From Pseudomonadota bacterium (GTDB lineage: Bacteria; Desulfobacterota; Desulfovibrionia; Desulfovibrionales; Desulfomicrobiaceae), in contig JAEWKZ010000095.1 of NCBI GenBank assembly GCA_023393525.1, positions 40,004-104,003 on the forward strand: 64,000 bases of DNA, in the 5' to 3' direction. Within the stretch, counting starts at the first letter, position 1; every line of letters starts with the position of its first letter. Below are positions 63,879 through 64,000 of the stretch, piece by piece. The translations under genes were made by a program, and so were the position numbers. The notes below the pieces were generated by a model. That model did not search any database, had not been told where the DNA came from, and saw only the letters and a program-made list of their open reading frames with translations.

Positions 63879-64000
63879 TCATCCGGTTAAAGCGTACTTG
63901 GCTTCGTGAATCCCCAGAATTCTGAGTTTGAAGAACTCCTGATCCCGGTAGCCGTACGCCTGTCTTTTGAGCGTCTTGATCTTGTTGTTGGTTCCTTCCA
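63879..64000 (-). CDS. ISL3-like transposase (C-terminal fragment at window edge)
   Basis: The minus strand is open from the right edge to a TGA at 63879-63881. It encodes 39 residues (EGTNNKIKTLKRQAYGYRDQ, then EFFKLRILGIHEAKYALTG) matching the C-terminal end of ISL3-family transposases. The N-terminal part lies beyond the window. I cannot see the IS ends. Its stop is 28 bases from the flgE terminator. Confidence 0.72.
   Translation of the reverse strand, partial: EGTNNKIKTLKRQAYGYRDQEFFKLRILGIHEAKYALTG

Overview
The window is high-GC bacterial chromosome (roughly 60-65% G+C by eye) from an anaerobe. It encodes a 2-oxoacid:ferredoxin oxidoreductase, rubrerythrin, ferritin, Tpx, a fused CobA-HemD protein, a TRAP dicarboxylate-type transporter and flagellar hook genes. 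This mix, with the sequence style of the housekeeping proteins, points to a sulfate-reducer-like deltaproteobacterium (Desulfovibrionales, perhaps Desulfomicrobium). That placement is inference. Most of the window is core genome, and accessory signal is confined to a few places.

Layout. 1-3724: korB(partial)-korC-surE-fba-gap, closed by a strong terminator. 3725-6032: an accessory AlbA_2/HATPase-type gene of lower GC, flanked by a degenerate copy of the dnaE promoter and first codons (upstream) and the real dnaE start (downstream). 6033-13564: dnaE-queD-dtd, then two glycosyltransferases. 13576-20042: a tetR-MFP-RND-OMF efflux operon on the minus strand with two matching candidate operator dyads. 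20124-24879: rubrerythrin, a DEAD-box helicase with a long leader, a TrmO-aldolase fusion and a tandem universal stress protein. 24880-30782: a nested palindromic repeat, a SulP permease with an unusual coiled-coil insert, a UvrD-type helicase and a phosphodiesterase. 30876-34311: tpx, ferritin, a structured leader with DUF2062, rsmA, HU and a 57-residue membrane protein. 34326-40910: a macromolecular-synthesis operon (rpsU-yqeY-mutS2-dnaG-rpoD). 40918-46689: secreted nuclease, trkA-trkH, a small ORF, an HD protein and a convergent BPL_N-like protein. 46777-52891: valS, cobA-hemD, purN, amrA-like gene and periplasmic cyclophilin. 52906-58215: TRAP transporter dctPQM with a CitA/DcuS-type two-component system. 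58470-63851: a small Cys-cluster protein, then fliK-flgD-flgE. 63879-64000: the C-terminal end of an ISL3-like transposase entering from the right.

The genes group into carbon and redox metabolism (kor, fba, gap), replication/transcription/translation core (dnaE, rpsU, dnaG, rpoD, valS, rsmA), oxygen and metal stress (rbr, tpx, ftn, efflux), ion and solute transport (sulP, trkAH, TRAP) and motility. The strongest unusual signals are the displaced dnaE start around the AlbA_2 gene, the mosaic low-GC centre of flgE, the TrmO-class II aldolase fusion, the SulP insert, and several structured non-coding stretches.
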